Assembly (NCBI GenBank): GCA_029891385.1
Contig: CM057224.1
Location: 37,205,005-37,269,004, forward strand
Length of the DNA stretch: 64,000 nucleotides
Direction of reading: 5' to 3'
Source of the DNA: Erythroxylum novogranatense
Taxonomy: Eukaryota > Streptophyta > Magnoliopsida > Malpighiales > Erythroxylaceae
Within the stretch, counting starts at the first letter, position 1, and every line of letters starts with the position of its first letter. The notes beneath the pieces were generated by a model, which saw only the letters and a list, made by a program, of their open reading frames with translations, was not told where the DNA came from and ran no database searches. The position numbers were made by a program, and so were the translations under genes. This document shows, one piece after another, positions 49,451 through 61,516 of the stretch.

Positions 49451-52139
49451 TATTAGTTGGAAGAGCATGAATTGGATATTTTCACTGAACATGCTTCAAT
49501 ATTTTGATGATATCTTAAACTGTAGAGCTTAAAATGAGATAATTCTTGTTTACAAATAAACTAAAGACATAGAGCTACAAAGTATCTGAGGGATTCAAAT
49601 TTTAATTTAGTCTTTAAGACTATCAATTTCAGGATAGAAGTTGAGCATAGTGTACTGTTTTAGTCTAAGAACAACCCAAAAATGTCTGGGCTATAACTTT
49701 TAGATTTCTAAACCAAATTGAATTATTTTGGTGTCATTAAAAACTTAAGACAATGGGAAACAAATGTTCTGGAGAAGTCAAATTGAAATTCTAGTTGGAG
49801 GTTTCCCAAAATCTATTCGGGAATAAAAGAAATGAGTTTGTTTTTTATGTTTGGCTGGTGTGGACATGCCACCCATGTGGGATGATGGCTAATGAGGGTT
49901 CATTGAAACAACCCTACAAGATAATATGCACGCCAAAGTCTTATGATTTTCAGAGTAAGAGTTGGGCTCCGAAAACGGGGTCCAACACTAGGAGTCACAT
50001 AAAATATGATTGATAAAGTTATTATCTGCCTACTTTAAATTTAGTTAACTTTTTAACCAAACTAAAGATAAACTAAATTTAAATAGGATCCTAACCCACT
50101 AAAGAAATTATAGTAATCTTTCTATATTAATATAGAGGACTATTATTTTGAATAAAATAATGAAAGTAACTAAATATATGTACTAATCTCATTTTGTTGT
50201 AGTAGTATATAAGCTATCACTTGCTTTTCTCCATCTATACATTATTTCTGAAAAAATTACCTATATTTAGTATACCGATACTAAGTTTTAATGAACCAAA
50301 TTTCTTAGATATATGTTAGGTTTAAGAAGAGTTCTCAAAGTTAGAAAGAAAAAATTGTATATCGGTTATGCAACCATGTTGTAATCAATGTTCAGGATTT
50401 TTGGAGACAAAGTTTTAGAGATATATATATGTCATATAAATGACAAAATGTGATAACATTTTGAGTTGACTAATGTCTCATAAAATTTAAAGGTTAATGG
50501 ATGTCATCATTATAATAGGAAATTGCAAATAATTGTATGAAGTAGAGCTTAAAGGTATAATATCTTGATAAAATTGTTCCATTCAATTTAGCCTACTAAA
50601 AGCATAAACATGAACTACAATTGAATACATTGGCTTAGGTATAATAATAGTTTTCATTATAAGAAAATTGATTGCATGAATTATTCTTCCTATAAATGAT
50701 ATGATGAAGATCATATATATTTCTAGTTTATACTTTTGAATATTTGATACTTGAATATAGATTCAATATTACTCATTCATGGCATGATAAGAAATAGAAT
50801 GAGTAAAAGTTGTTGATCTAAGTTTATATAAATAGTTTTTATGTGTTGGATCAAAGGAGAATTATGCATAACATAAGTGGTAAGAATACAAATTTAGCTA
50901 ACCTGTACTATCTTTTTGTGACATGTTGGTTAAATCACGATAATAAGAACCACAAAGTTGTATACAAAGGTATGTGTATCCTTTGATTATGAATCTTATA
51001 AAGCTTATGAAACTTGTTGGGTCGAAGGATGACAAACTTTAATGAAATGATGATTATTGTATTAAATTGTTAAATCATATACATGTGATGTATAAGATGT
51101 AATAATACTTATAAAAGGATGAATACCCATATTTCATTATATGTACTAATGAATTTATATGATAGAGTCATATATACTAAATGAAACATAGATTTAAAAA
51201 TTTTAAAATTATTTAAATCTAGTTAAAATTAAACATTAAGAATGTTAAAACACTTCAATGAAATTAAGGCAAGCTTTAAATTTTTCGGTTATCTATAAGG
51301 AATGAGATTTTCTAATGAATGCCTTTATAATTAAATTCCATAATAATATGAATTTATGTTGCAATATTTATTTTATATAGTTATGCCTAGTATATATAAT
51401 AGCTTGCCATTGATAGTTCCAATTAAATCAATTATTAAGATTTCATATTAGATATGGAATAAAAACACTTTGAAAGTTTAATGATTTTAGAATGTGATGT
51501 TCAATTGAAGCATATATTACATAATAAATTTAGAGTTAAATTGGACATTAGAAAGTTATGATATATCTAAAGGAATGGATATCATCTTAAAACCACATTA
51601 AATAAAATGTTTGTTTTAATGCATACTTATAGGAGAATGTTCTCAAGATAAGTGGTGGGAGTATTATGAAGATTGAAAAGTTCAAGTTTAATGATAATAA
51701 TTCTAATTGGAACTAGTGCCTTTTTTTTTATACATTTGATATATAATTGAAATATTATGAGATTTTGAAAGATTAACTTTAAGTAATAAATTCAAAATTT
51801 TATTTTAGAGATAACTATAGATTTTTCCATTTGCAAGAAGGTCAGTGGGAGTAAGTCGATGACATTGCCACTCATAGAGAACAAAAATTCATATTTTTAC
51901 TTGTTGAAAATATAATAGTCAAAAAATAACTATTATTGGATATGAAAATGTAACAACTTAATTTTGGACATTATATTTATGGATATGGATTAAAAGTTTT
52001 TAAACCTATTTTGATGTAAGTACTTAGATGATATGCTAAAGGTGTTTAGGATTTAAGATATTTGATACTTATGAAGCATTAAAAGTATCCATTATTCTAT
52101 ATGAATAATTCACATAGGAATTACTTTAGTTTGATATAA
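49451..52139. other. AT-rich gene-free region, probably decayed Ty1/copia sequence
   Basis: No intact ORF. The text near 50100-50280 is LTR-like, and the copia RNase H relic lies just downstream, so much of this may be an old copia element. No repeat ends were found. Confidence 0.35.
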
Positions 52140-52370
52140 GTTATTCCTAGTTAAGGTATATTTTACTTGGGACAAATTTATTTTAAGTTAAAAGGTTCCA
52201 ATGTAGTATCAATTGCTAAACCAAGCTATAATACAATTTTCATTTTAGAAGAAATGATTATTTGGATCAAAAAGTTCTTCAATGAACTTGGTATTGATCT
52301 TTATATTGTTAAAATAATAATGTACTATAGAATATTGGTGCCTTGTGCATGACATAACTTAAAGAATTAA
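52140..52370 (+). pseudogene. Ty1/copia RNase H relic
   Basis: The frame 52167-52352 contains VVSIAKPSYNTIFILEEMII then IWIKKFFNELGID, which lines up with the end of copia RNase H (a VVS...AEY...WI.KFI.ELG pattern). The catalytic and flanking parts are lost. Identification by pattern only. Confidence 0.55.
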
Positions 52371-55199
52371 TGTATTCATCCAATTTGTCTTAACATGCCA
52401 GGGATGTATTTAAAATGTAGGTTGAATAAGTAAATAAGTGAATTTAAGTTACATATTAGATATGTTTGAACCATCATCTATATAGTATTATGAGGCAAGA
52501 CCTAAAGTATAATCAACTAAAAGAGATAATATAATTCATATTCTTTACTTGTATTGTGTGAGGATCCTTGAGGCTATATGAACCTTAAACTAAAATACAC
52601 CTTTTACATAGTTCTAATTTCACATAATTGAGTTAATGGTTACTATCTTAGAATATTGCTAGAAAATCATGAATGATTTAGTGTACCGGGATGTCTAGAA
52701 AAGTGAGTTGAATTGATTCAGAAGATTGAGAAATGAGGAAGATCATTTGAATTACATCAAGATATATTCAAAAGGGTCCATCTTTAATGCAAAAACTAGT
52801 ATGAATACAAGGCATTTATATAATGAGATTAAGATGATAATTGATGGAATAAATGGTATACGTTGTAGCATAATAAATCCACTCGATATCCGATTCATTA
52901 GTTGGGATGTATTTATTTTTTCTATCACTATTTTTTAACCATTTGGTAATAATATAATGGTAAATCGAGCATTAATTCTGTAGGGATACATTAAGAATTC
53001 AATAAAATCTTCTATTATTGTCTAGTAAATTAAATAAAAAGAATTATTTTGATGGTTGATAGTTAACCTAAAAATAGACCTAAGCTTAAATTTAGGTAAA
53101 GTAAACAATCACTAGAGATAGAACAAAGATGTAACTAAGATTTAAAAATAGATACATATTTCATATGAGAAGTACTCTATTACATCTTTATATTCGTTAT
53201 TCAATTAATTTAGAATGGATTTACTTGAACTAGTTAATTTGTATCTTTACCAAGTAACACCTCTTTGAGTGCATTAAGTTACGGGAAATTCTATGAGAGA
53301 TTTCATCCTAATTCTAAAGAGCTTATATAGGTGTATTTTTAACGTTTATTCAACCTTTACTACTAAACCATGGTCCACTCACAAATAGGTTCTCTAAATT
53401 CATCCACAAGTGAATTAGATCAGATCTATTCACTAGAGTAATTAAATTTGTGTTAAGATTATTCAAAGATAATTCATAAATATCTTATTCATATATTTAA
53501 TTTAATCACTCCCTATAAAGACAATTAATAGGGTTCCCTTATATCTAGACATATAAAGAAAATCTTTATCATGTTTAAATTAATAAATATAACAAAGAAA
53601 TAAAAATAATCAAAATAACAAGAGTTTTAGAAGTGATCTCAATATTTCAATATGAGTTGTAAATTTTTTGGATATTTTATGTTTTTTCCTTTAAAATGAC
53701 TATTATATATTAATCATATAGGTGTTGCTCTCTCTCTTAGTGGCTAACCTTAAATTTAGAATGGAAGAATACACAAAACCTAAAAATTCTAAAAAACTAG
53801 GATCTTAGGACTAAAAAAAAAAAGGGATTGATGTCATTTCTCTGCATTTTGCTCTAAATACCCCCACTTACATCCTATCGCTTATGGATGTTCTTGTAAT
53901 ATCTGAGGAAAATATAAGTGGAGACACTATTGTATTTAGCTAAAATTTAAGATTTGTTATTTATTTTTTTACAAAACACATTCAGTATCTCCAAAATTGT
54001 TTAAAATATAATGAATATTAATTAAACTAAGGTCATTTATACATAAAACATTGCAAAACATCTAATAAAATAGTAATATATTTTATGTCATCAAATGGCC
54101 CTAAACTTAAGTGTTTCCTTGTACTTAAACAAATCGATCTCAAAAGACACCAATTTAGGTAAGTTAGATTCCATAACATTTCAGTAATTTAATCAAAATG
54201 GTCAGATATCACCATTATTAGTTTATTATCCCATTTATCAACTACCTAGATCTTTAGATAGTTATACCAACTTGTAATTCAATTCTAACCTAATTAGACA
54301 ATCTTTTGAATCTAAATCAATTCATATAATTTCACCTCATATGTAAAGTGGACATGAAAAGAGTTAAAAGTCTAAGATAAGAAGTATTTGACAAGCTATA
54401 ATGAGAACAAACTAATGCCATTTTATTTTAATTTTTCATGTACTATTATGGGTGATTAACTTGGATAAAACATTACCTGAACCTTTCCACATGTGGACAA
54501 ATACCTTATCATGAACCTCTAGTTACTTAGTCAAGTCAAAATTTCAAAATTAGCAAAGTAGAATTTATTAGTGCTCAAATTTATTCAATTTTTTCAAACA
54601 ATTCGTAATCAATTTAGACTAATCATTTACTTAAAGTCAAAACTTAAAAGATGTTAAATTTATACACTTGAATCATCATTTAATCTAAGTATCCTTCTTA
54701 AGATTATTCAATTAAGTTTTAACTAAACTAATTATAAGTGATCATATCTATTAACCTAATACAACTAACTCATAAGACGATATCAACTCCAATAAGTTAA
54801 CTCAATCTCCTTGCCTAATTTTCTTAAAATTTCACATACCAAGCTAAATGCAAATGGATTTAATGCTTATAAATACACTAAAGCTTATGGCAATCACTCC
54901 CTCACACTTAATTATATATATTGTCCTTAATGTAAACATATATAAAAGGTAGAGAAAGATGAAGATATTAAGATCGAGAAAGCTTATTTGGGCCTTGTTA
55001 TTGAAAATTACTTTTCTTTAGATTGTATTCATAATATCAAAATCAAGGATCTAAATAAAAAATAAAAACATATAATGCAAAAAAGACAAAGAGATCATAT
55101 AAAATAAACATATATAACTAAATTAAAATAGAAGCATTTAATAACGAAAGACCCTATTATTTAATGAACATAAATTTCATACAAGTAAAGAATTAAATT
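52371..55199. other. AT-rich gene-free region
   Basis: No gene or intact element recognised. The right part, with CCTCACACTTAATTATATAT (about 54900), has wording typical of decayed Athila-type Ty3 elements. Confidence 0.35.
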
Positions 55200-55720
55200 G
55201 CCTCCCAATAAATACTTTTTAAGAGTATTTGAGTTGGATACTAATGTTAGGAAGGTAGAATGAAGGGCTGACAATCTTCTCTTTTCATAATTTTATAAGT
55301 GCCATATAAAGGTCTTCTTTTAATATTTGATATTGTTCCCATCCATATCTTCCTTTGCTTATATGGCACCCCCTTCATTTTGTTTCACAATACCCTAAAA
55401 AAATTAACCAAGTGTTTATCACATCAAAATAAAAGTAGAGATTCCAATAAGAAAAAGAACACTTTATCTCATTAAATATATTAAAATTCTCTTCATTATT
55501 ATTGTCTTATTTATCCTCAATAACAACCTCCTTTCTCTCCCTCTCCACCATTTAGTTCTTTAGAATCATGCACTATGTTACTAGGCAATGAACCTTGATA
55601 TAACTTGGCATCTAACTTAGCTAGATGGCCAATCTGATTTTTTATATTGTTGATTAAAACCTCATGATCTTTAAGTGAAGCTTTAATTGTGGACGTATAC
55701 TCTATCATTAATTCTTCCAA
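55200..55720 (-). pseudogene. Athila/Tat-like Ty3/gypsy gag relic
   Basis: The minus frame 55517-55720 reads MEELMIEYTSTIKASLKDHE, then NNIKNQIGHLAKL and QGSLPSNI, the pattern of the Athila gag C-terminal part (NLE.Q.GQLA...GSLPSNTE). TTGCCTCCCAATAAATACTT at 55199-55218 is also wording common in these elements. No other domain is legible. Confidence 0.55.
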
Positions 55721-57240
55721 GCTTAATTTCTTTTCTTGTTATTGTTGCTTATTGTAATAGAGTAAGATGAATCTTGAATTGTTTGATTATCCTATAGGGG
55801 ATTCAAATTATTTTTTCACTCTAAATTGTAGATGTTATCATAAGGGTGAGCCTAAGACTATCGGTAGTACTTTTAATAGTTAACTTATTTAGTTGTCCAG
55901 ATAAAGTGATATCCAACTTGACAATATTCCTTACTATGCATAATTCACTTTATAGTGATGATGCTACTCTTATTGTTCCACTTAGGCTATCCATTTTCTT
56001 GATAAAGCTTCCAACTGAGCTTTTAAAGTGATGGCAACACCCATATTATGCGCACAAGTTGGGTTAATTGTCCTTTCCCTACTTGATTGTCATTGGTAAT
56101 CATTTCTTTTCACCTCCTTGATCAATTTTAGGATAAGTTTTGGATTTTTATTAGGCAAGGCTCCTCCACTACATTAACCATCTACTATTATAGCAAAGTT
56201 CAGATCATGTGGCAAACACATAAGTAACTAATGGTCTAAAATTACAACCACATAGTAACCCATAATCTTCCTTATCATAATGTTAATAAGAAGAAATGCC
56301 ATTTCAAAATCAGTCACATTGTCAAATTTAGAATATAATTTACCTTTATATATAATTTTGTATCAATCAAGTTTATCTTATAATTTTGCTTAGAAAGATA
56401 TCAAACTTAATGTAAAGAATGTATATAAGTTTTGTAATTATATCAATCAAGTTTATCTTATAATAATTTTGACTAATATAAAAATAAAGTATAATTTAAA
56501 ATATAATTTACCTTTATATATAATCTTGTGTCAATTAAGTTTATCTAATAACTTTAGCTTAGAATATATGTAACTTATTATAAAAACTATACGAGCTTGT
56601 TAAAATTGTATATGGGCGTGGAAGAGGTAAACTTTACATTTTAAATATAACTTATCTCAGTATATAATATTATATCAATCAAGTTTATCTTATAATTTTA
56701 GCTAAAAGATATGAAACTTACTATAAGAGCTATATATGAGCTTATCAAAATGCCATGGGAGGGTATAAAGAGATTAGTAATAGTATATTATTGATATATT
56801 TTATAACAAGAGACCTATTACACCTTAAATTACAATAAATTTTTTAAAATAAATTAATTAAATTCAAAATAAAATTAACCCAATACAAATGTTTCATATT
56901 GAACTTTAAAAATTTTGAATTTAACAATTACGGGAAGGGTCAACCCAAAATTTGGCTCTAAATCAACTCGAGCCTAAAAAAGCTTGATCCAATTCATTGT
57001 CATCAATTATAAAGATAATAAGAAAAGAAAAGAGAGAAATACAAGAGAGAAGTCAAAGAGCATGAATAATTGAACCATTCCATCCATATACTTGCTATTT
57101 TGTAGGTTTATCTATTTTCTAGTTTTTATCCTCTATTTTCTCTTTCTTGGCGTAATTAGTAAGAAATATGGAGCACTTGACCAAGCCCGGCCCTTCTTGG
57201 GCTCACTTTCATGAAAAACAAAATAGGACATAATCTTGAC
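55721..57240. other. AT-rich gene-free region
   Basis: Contains several partial repeats of a TATATAAT...ATCAATCAAGTTTATCTTATAA phrase (about 56355, 56445, 56530, 56665). No coding feature seen. Confidence 0.4.
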
Positions 57241-57242
57241 CC

Positions 57243-57370
57243 TTATAGAAAACAACAACAACAACATCCAATATGAATCCCGTTGATAAGTAGGGTTTGG
57301 GGAGGTCTAGTAATATGCAGTCTTACCCCTAACTAGTAGAGAGGTTGTTTCCAACTTATAGAGATCAAAA
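57243..57370 (-). mobile_element. Au-like SINE, 3' part
   Basis: In window orientation (CAA)n, then AATCCCGTTGATAAGTAGGG TTTGGGGAGGTC, CAGTCTTACCCCTAACTAGT and AGAGAGGTTGTTTCC. Read on the minus strand this is the 3' body of the widespread angiosperm Au SINE, ending in TTG repeats. The tRNA-like head is missing or decayed. Confidence 0.7.
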
Positions 57371-58127
57371 TAAGGCAAAATATGATTCACCCTGAACCCT
57401 CATGAAGAGCAAAATGGGGGCAAAATAGGGTCTATTTCACTCTTGATACTTATAAAGAGCAAAATAAGACAGATCATCTTAACTTTCTTTTTTTCTTTAC
57501 GTATTTTTTCATTTGATTTTTTTAGTTCTCGTAATATTAAAGGTAAGAATTAGTTCAATCTATTAGATTCTTCAATTGTATCACAATGAAGGGTTTAAGG
57601 TACCCTATTTAATAATAAAAAATACTTTTAAAGTTTACATATTTATATATTGTTGATTTATTGGAGCCCTTTTTTTTTATACTTTACCTAGAACTAAAAC
57701 ATTAAGAATGGCTTTGCACTTGACTCCAAAATGCACAGAGGGAATCGAGAACTACTTAATACGATGGAAGTTTGAGAATTTTAATCCTGTTGCTGAAGAA
57801 ATAATTCAACAATTCCAAATCTATACAAAACTACAGCTACAGATTCCCATCTCCATAGTAGAAGTTGAGCGATCATATAAGTAAATATTCAACTCATACC
57901 ATTCAATAGTGGAAATTGAATAGAAACAGAGCTAGACTTTAGAATCGAATAATTATCATCAGCGACGAATCCAGGATTTTAGTCTTGGGGGGGCTAGGGG
58001 GGATCGGAGGCGGGAAATATGTAAACATTCATACATAATTAACATAGTATTCCTAACAAAAAGAAGTCACTAAAATGTTTTATACATTAATTTATCCTAA
58101 ATAAAAGGTTAAACTAAAAAAAGTACT
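57371..58127. other. region between the SINE and the hAT transposase; possible hAT end
   Basis: CAGCGACGAATCCAGGATTT at 57960-57979 resembles the CAG(T/A)GGCGGA...CCAGGATTT termini of MYM-type hAT elements and may be the 3' end of the transposon. No matching inverted end or 8-bp duplication was found on the other side. Confidence 0.35.
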
Positions 58128-60742
58128 TTAATGTTGAAGTCGAAGTAGTGCACGACGCTCCTTCATAGCATCAAATTCATCTATAATTGAATATGTATCA
58201 AAATTTTCAGCTATTCTCCTTTCAGTGTAAGTGATGAGACAATCTACAAGATATTCATCTTCCATCCTGTTTCTGAGCCTATTTTTAATAATCTTCATAG
58301 CAGAGAAAGATTGCTCGGATGTTGTAGTTGAAACAGGAAGAGTTAGGACCAAGCGAATCAAACGATCAATCAAAGGATAAGTCAAAGACTTTCTTGTTTT
58401 CACTAATCCTTGACAAAGCTCAGAAATTGTTGATAGTTGCTTCAATTCACAATGATGAGGGACATCAAGCTCATAATGTTGTGCTTGTATTCTCAAATGC
58501 AACTTTTCTTGCTCACTGAAATCATCTGGATAAAACTTATTTGCCAGTTCACAAATATGATCAACATTCAATAATATGAAGTTATCTCTTGGATCCAAAG
58601 TTGAGCTCAAACTAAGAAATTCCATCGTACTATCACTGAATTTGCTATTCAACTCTTGTAATTGAGTATCAATGATGGCAATGAATAAGTTAACTCGATA
58701 ATGGTGCTCAATTGAGACATCATGTGCTCGTCGACGAGATCTTCCAGGAAAATAAGGAGCATTCAAATCAGGAATTTCAACATTATGTCTTTCACAAAAC
58801 ATTTTAACTTTATTGAAAAGAGTTTCCCAACCAGATTCCCTAAGCTTTTGAATTAATATTTTAGTAGTAGAGATCAAACTTATTGCATTTAAGATGTCTT
58901 GAGATCTACGTTGCAAAGCTTGGCAAAGGTCATGAGTAATTCCCAAGATATTCTTCATAACATGTAAAATGAGAATAAACTCAAAAGAAGTAATGGAATC
59001 ATAAGCAGAATCTGCATCACCTCGTTGAGCATAGTTTCCTTCTTTCGTAGTTGTTTGAAGAACATCACAAGTAGCATCATACATGCATAATAAGCTTTGG
59101 ATAGAAGCCAAATGGGAACCCCATCGAGTATCTCCAGCTCGTTTCAAAGTTCCTTGTTGATTGAGTCCTTTACCTATTTCAAGTTTATCAACATTAGCAT
59201 TCAAATAATTTAAATTTATAACATAAATAAAAGATGTCCATGTTAATTAAGTCTCTTACCTGTTTCAAGCTCATCATTAGCAATTAAATATATAATATGA
59301 TCACCATGAGCTTCAATTAGTTGATCATGTCTTTTAGGAGACGAGCTGACAATATTGACAATAAATGTCAATTTTGAGAAAAATTGATGCACAGAGCTAA
59401 CTTCTCTAGCTGCTGCAACTAACGCCAATTGAAGACGATGAGCTAAACAATGAATGTAATATGTGAATGGACACTCTTTCAAGAATAAGGCTTGCAATCC
59501 ATTCCATTCACCCCTCATATTACTCGCCCCATCATATCCTTGACCTCTAATATTACAAATATTAAGGTTATGTTGAGAAAGAATCGATGTTATCTCTTCC
59601 TTCAATGTTAAAGCCGTTGTGTTTGAGACATGAACAAGATCAAAGAATTTCTCTTGTACACAACCTTTTTTGTCAACAAACCTCAATACTATAGACATTT
59701 GCTCTCTTTTTGACCCATCACGAGATTCATCAATGATAATACAATATTTTGCATTACCAATATCTTCTAGAATTATAGCACGTATTCTTCTTGCAAATAC
59801 ATAAAGTATCTCTTTTTGGACACTAGGTGAAATATATTGAGCATTACCAGGAGCATTTTCAAGCACCACATTCGCAACATTTTTATCATAGGTTGCCAAA
59901 AGTTTCACCATTTCAATGAAGTTGCCACGATTCAAAGAGTCAATGCTTTCATCATTGCCTCTAAAGGCACAACCTTGAAAAGTAAGCCATCGTACCACAT
60001 CAATAGAGGTTTTGAGTCGCAACCGATTATTCATCACAATTTGAGAGCATTGCTTATTAAGGGACCTTTCTATGTGTTGAGATTGAGCCATCAAAGCATT
60101 ACAAGATTTCACACAAGCATTGTGCCGTGAGTTAGGAGATTTCCCCATATGAATTAAGAATGCGCAATGTTTCCCATTTTTGACTTTCTTCCAAGCTTTG
60201 AATCCATCTACTATGAATGTGTTTGTCCTAAACCGAGCATTTGGACGATCACTAAACACATAGCAAGGCAAACAAAATGCAGCATCAATAGCATCTGAGT
60301 ACTCCAACCAACTTGGGAATTGATCATACCAAGAAGGTTGAAAATGGCGAAGTTGTTTTCCTGAGCCAGAAAGTTTGTATTGAGAAGGTCTAGGCTGATA
60401 AGGTCCAGCAGTGATGTAAAATCTTCAAATTTCATCACGTTGATCAATATGATAATCCCACATCTGACGTCAAAGTGCCGGATCACGTGGCAAAGAAGAA
60501 ATGTCAACATTTATTGATGGAGTATTTGTAACAAGAGTTGAATCATTGCCTTCAAGATTAGTAAATTGAATGTTTATCTCATTGTCTTCAAGATCAGTAG
60601 GTTGAAGTTGTGGTGTAGGAGATGGCACATTTTCTTCACATTCAATTAAATGAATAGTTGATAGTGAAGACGATGCATTTTCTGTTGAGTGCTGAACATT
60701 TGTCTTTGGAAAATATGCATCAATCCTGTTTCTTTTTCCCAT
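58128..60742 (-). pseudogene. hAT-family transposase (zinc finger MYM-type 1-like), two premature TGA codons
   Basis: Transposase of the MYM/TTF-type hAT group. One frame runs from MGKRNRIDAYF at 60742 to the exon end at 59260, then an 86-bp GT-AG intron (59174-59259), then 58128-59173. Order seen: KRNRIDAYF start, TTF-like part (CLPCYVFSD, FIVDGFKAWKKV), DUF4371/catalytic core with CIIIDESRDGSK and GQGYDGASNM, CLAHRLQLAL, GDTRWGSH after the intron, and the hAT dimerisation tail (TTSEQSFSAMKIIKNRLRNR). TGA codons at 60470-60472 and 60425-60427 interrupt it; both sit where CGA (Arg) would fit. The rest, over 700 codons, is open, so decay is recent. Active or domesticated use is unlikely unless translation starts after the stops. 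Confidence 0.88.
59174..59259 (-). other. 86-bp intron in the hAT gene, flanked by a short duplication
   Basis: Donor side CTTGAAACAG|GTAAGAGACT and acceptor side CTTGAAATAG|GTAAAGGACT are two copies of the same ~32-bp segment. Splicing removes one copy and restores the reading ETGKGLNQQ expected for the family. Confidence 0.8.
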
Positions 60743-61178
60743 AGCTTATATCACAATTTCAGTTATCATTCACCTAAATTATACATAATGCATTAAATAT
60801 AAAAACATGAATTCTAATAATAAGAGTAAACTATCTTCGATCAATATTCCAAAGTCCAAACACAAGCATGTATTATGTATATTTTAAAAATAAACTAATA
60901 ATTGAATTTAATTTTATCAAAGAAAAAAAAGAATACATGTTATTTTTCGTCAGTGGACCCTAGAATTGAATGAAGAGAAAATTATAGATTTGGAGGCTTC
61001 AGGCTTGCGTGTAACTAATTCATTGAAACTTGGAAGTAAAATACATCAAAAGAAAGTGGTCCCTCCTTCCCTTTACTTAGGGTTTTAACTTTTACGGTTT
61101 TACCCAATTTTATAATCAAACATAAAAAGCATCTAAAATAATAAAAAAGTAGAGAATAGAGAGTGAAAAAATTAATAC
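60743..61178. other. region between the hAT gene and the kinase fragment
   Basis: Probable 5' flank of the hAT gene on its left; no further kinase exon was found. CAGTGGACCCTAGAATT at 60951 looks like a hAT end but is in the wrong orientation. Confidence 0.4.
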
Positions 61179-61516
61179 CTGAGTCTTGAGATAAAAACAA
61201 CCAGAACTATGAAGAAATGCAAGTCCCCTTGCAGCACCAAGAACAATTTTCATTTGAATACTCCAGGACAATTGATGGAAATGAGACCCTTCGATTTCAA
61301 AATGAACAAAGAGCTTCAGTTCCAAACCTAATATTAGATTGCATTTCAAAAGATTGAGGCATGTCCTGCTATTGTGCAACCAAGAAATCAAAAGCACAAC
61401 TCCTGCAAACAACACAAGAAACTTACCCCTAACTATATGATTCTCCACGCTGCCCATAGTCATGAACTCATAAACCAATAGTCGATGCTCATCTTCTAAG
61501 CAGTAACCAGTGTTAG
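61179..61516 (-). pseudogene. PBL/APK1-type receptor-like cytoplasmic kinase fragment, cut by an LTR
   Basis: Two exons on the minus strand: 61437-61516 (TGYCLEDEHRLLVYEFM...GSVENH) and 61179-61288 (SHFHQLSWSIQMKIVLGAAR GLAFLHS), with GT-AG borders and agreeing phase. These are kinase subdomains V-VIa of RLCK-VII proteins, which act below immune and growth receptors. At 61516 the coding sequence stops where a gypsy LTR begins, so upstream exons must lie beyond the LTR, outside the window. Downstream, the text after GLAFLHSSG no longer fits the family, and no exon with the catalytic loop follows. The gene is broken at both sides. Confidence 0.8.

Noticed and set aside
57720..57900. Possible second hAT C-terminal fragment (IPISIVEVERSYK on the plus strand)
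   Set aside because: Only a weak resemblance to the hAT dimerisation start (S...ERSF), soon followed by stops; too short to support.
60951..60970. CAGTGGACCCTAGAATT as the second end of the hAT element
   Set aside because: It is in the same orientation as the candidate left end (57960) instead of inverted, and no 8-bp target duplication was found.
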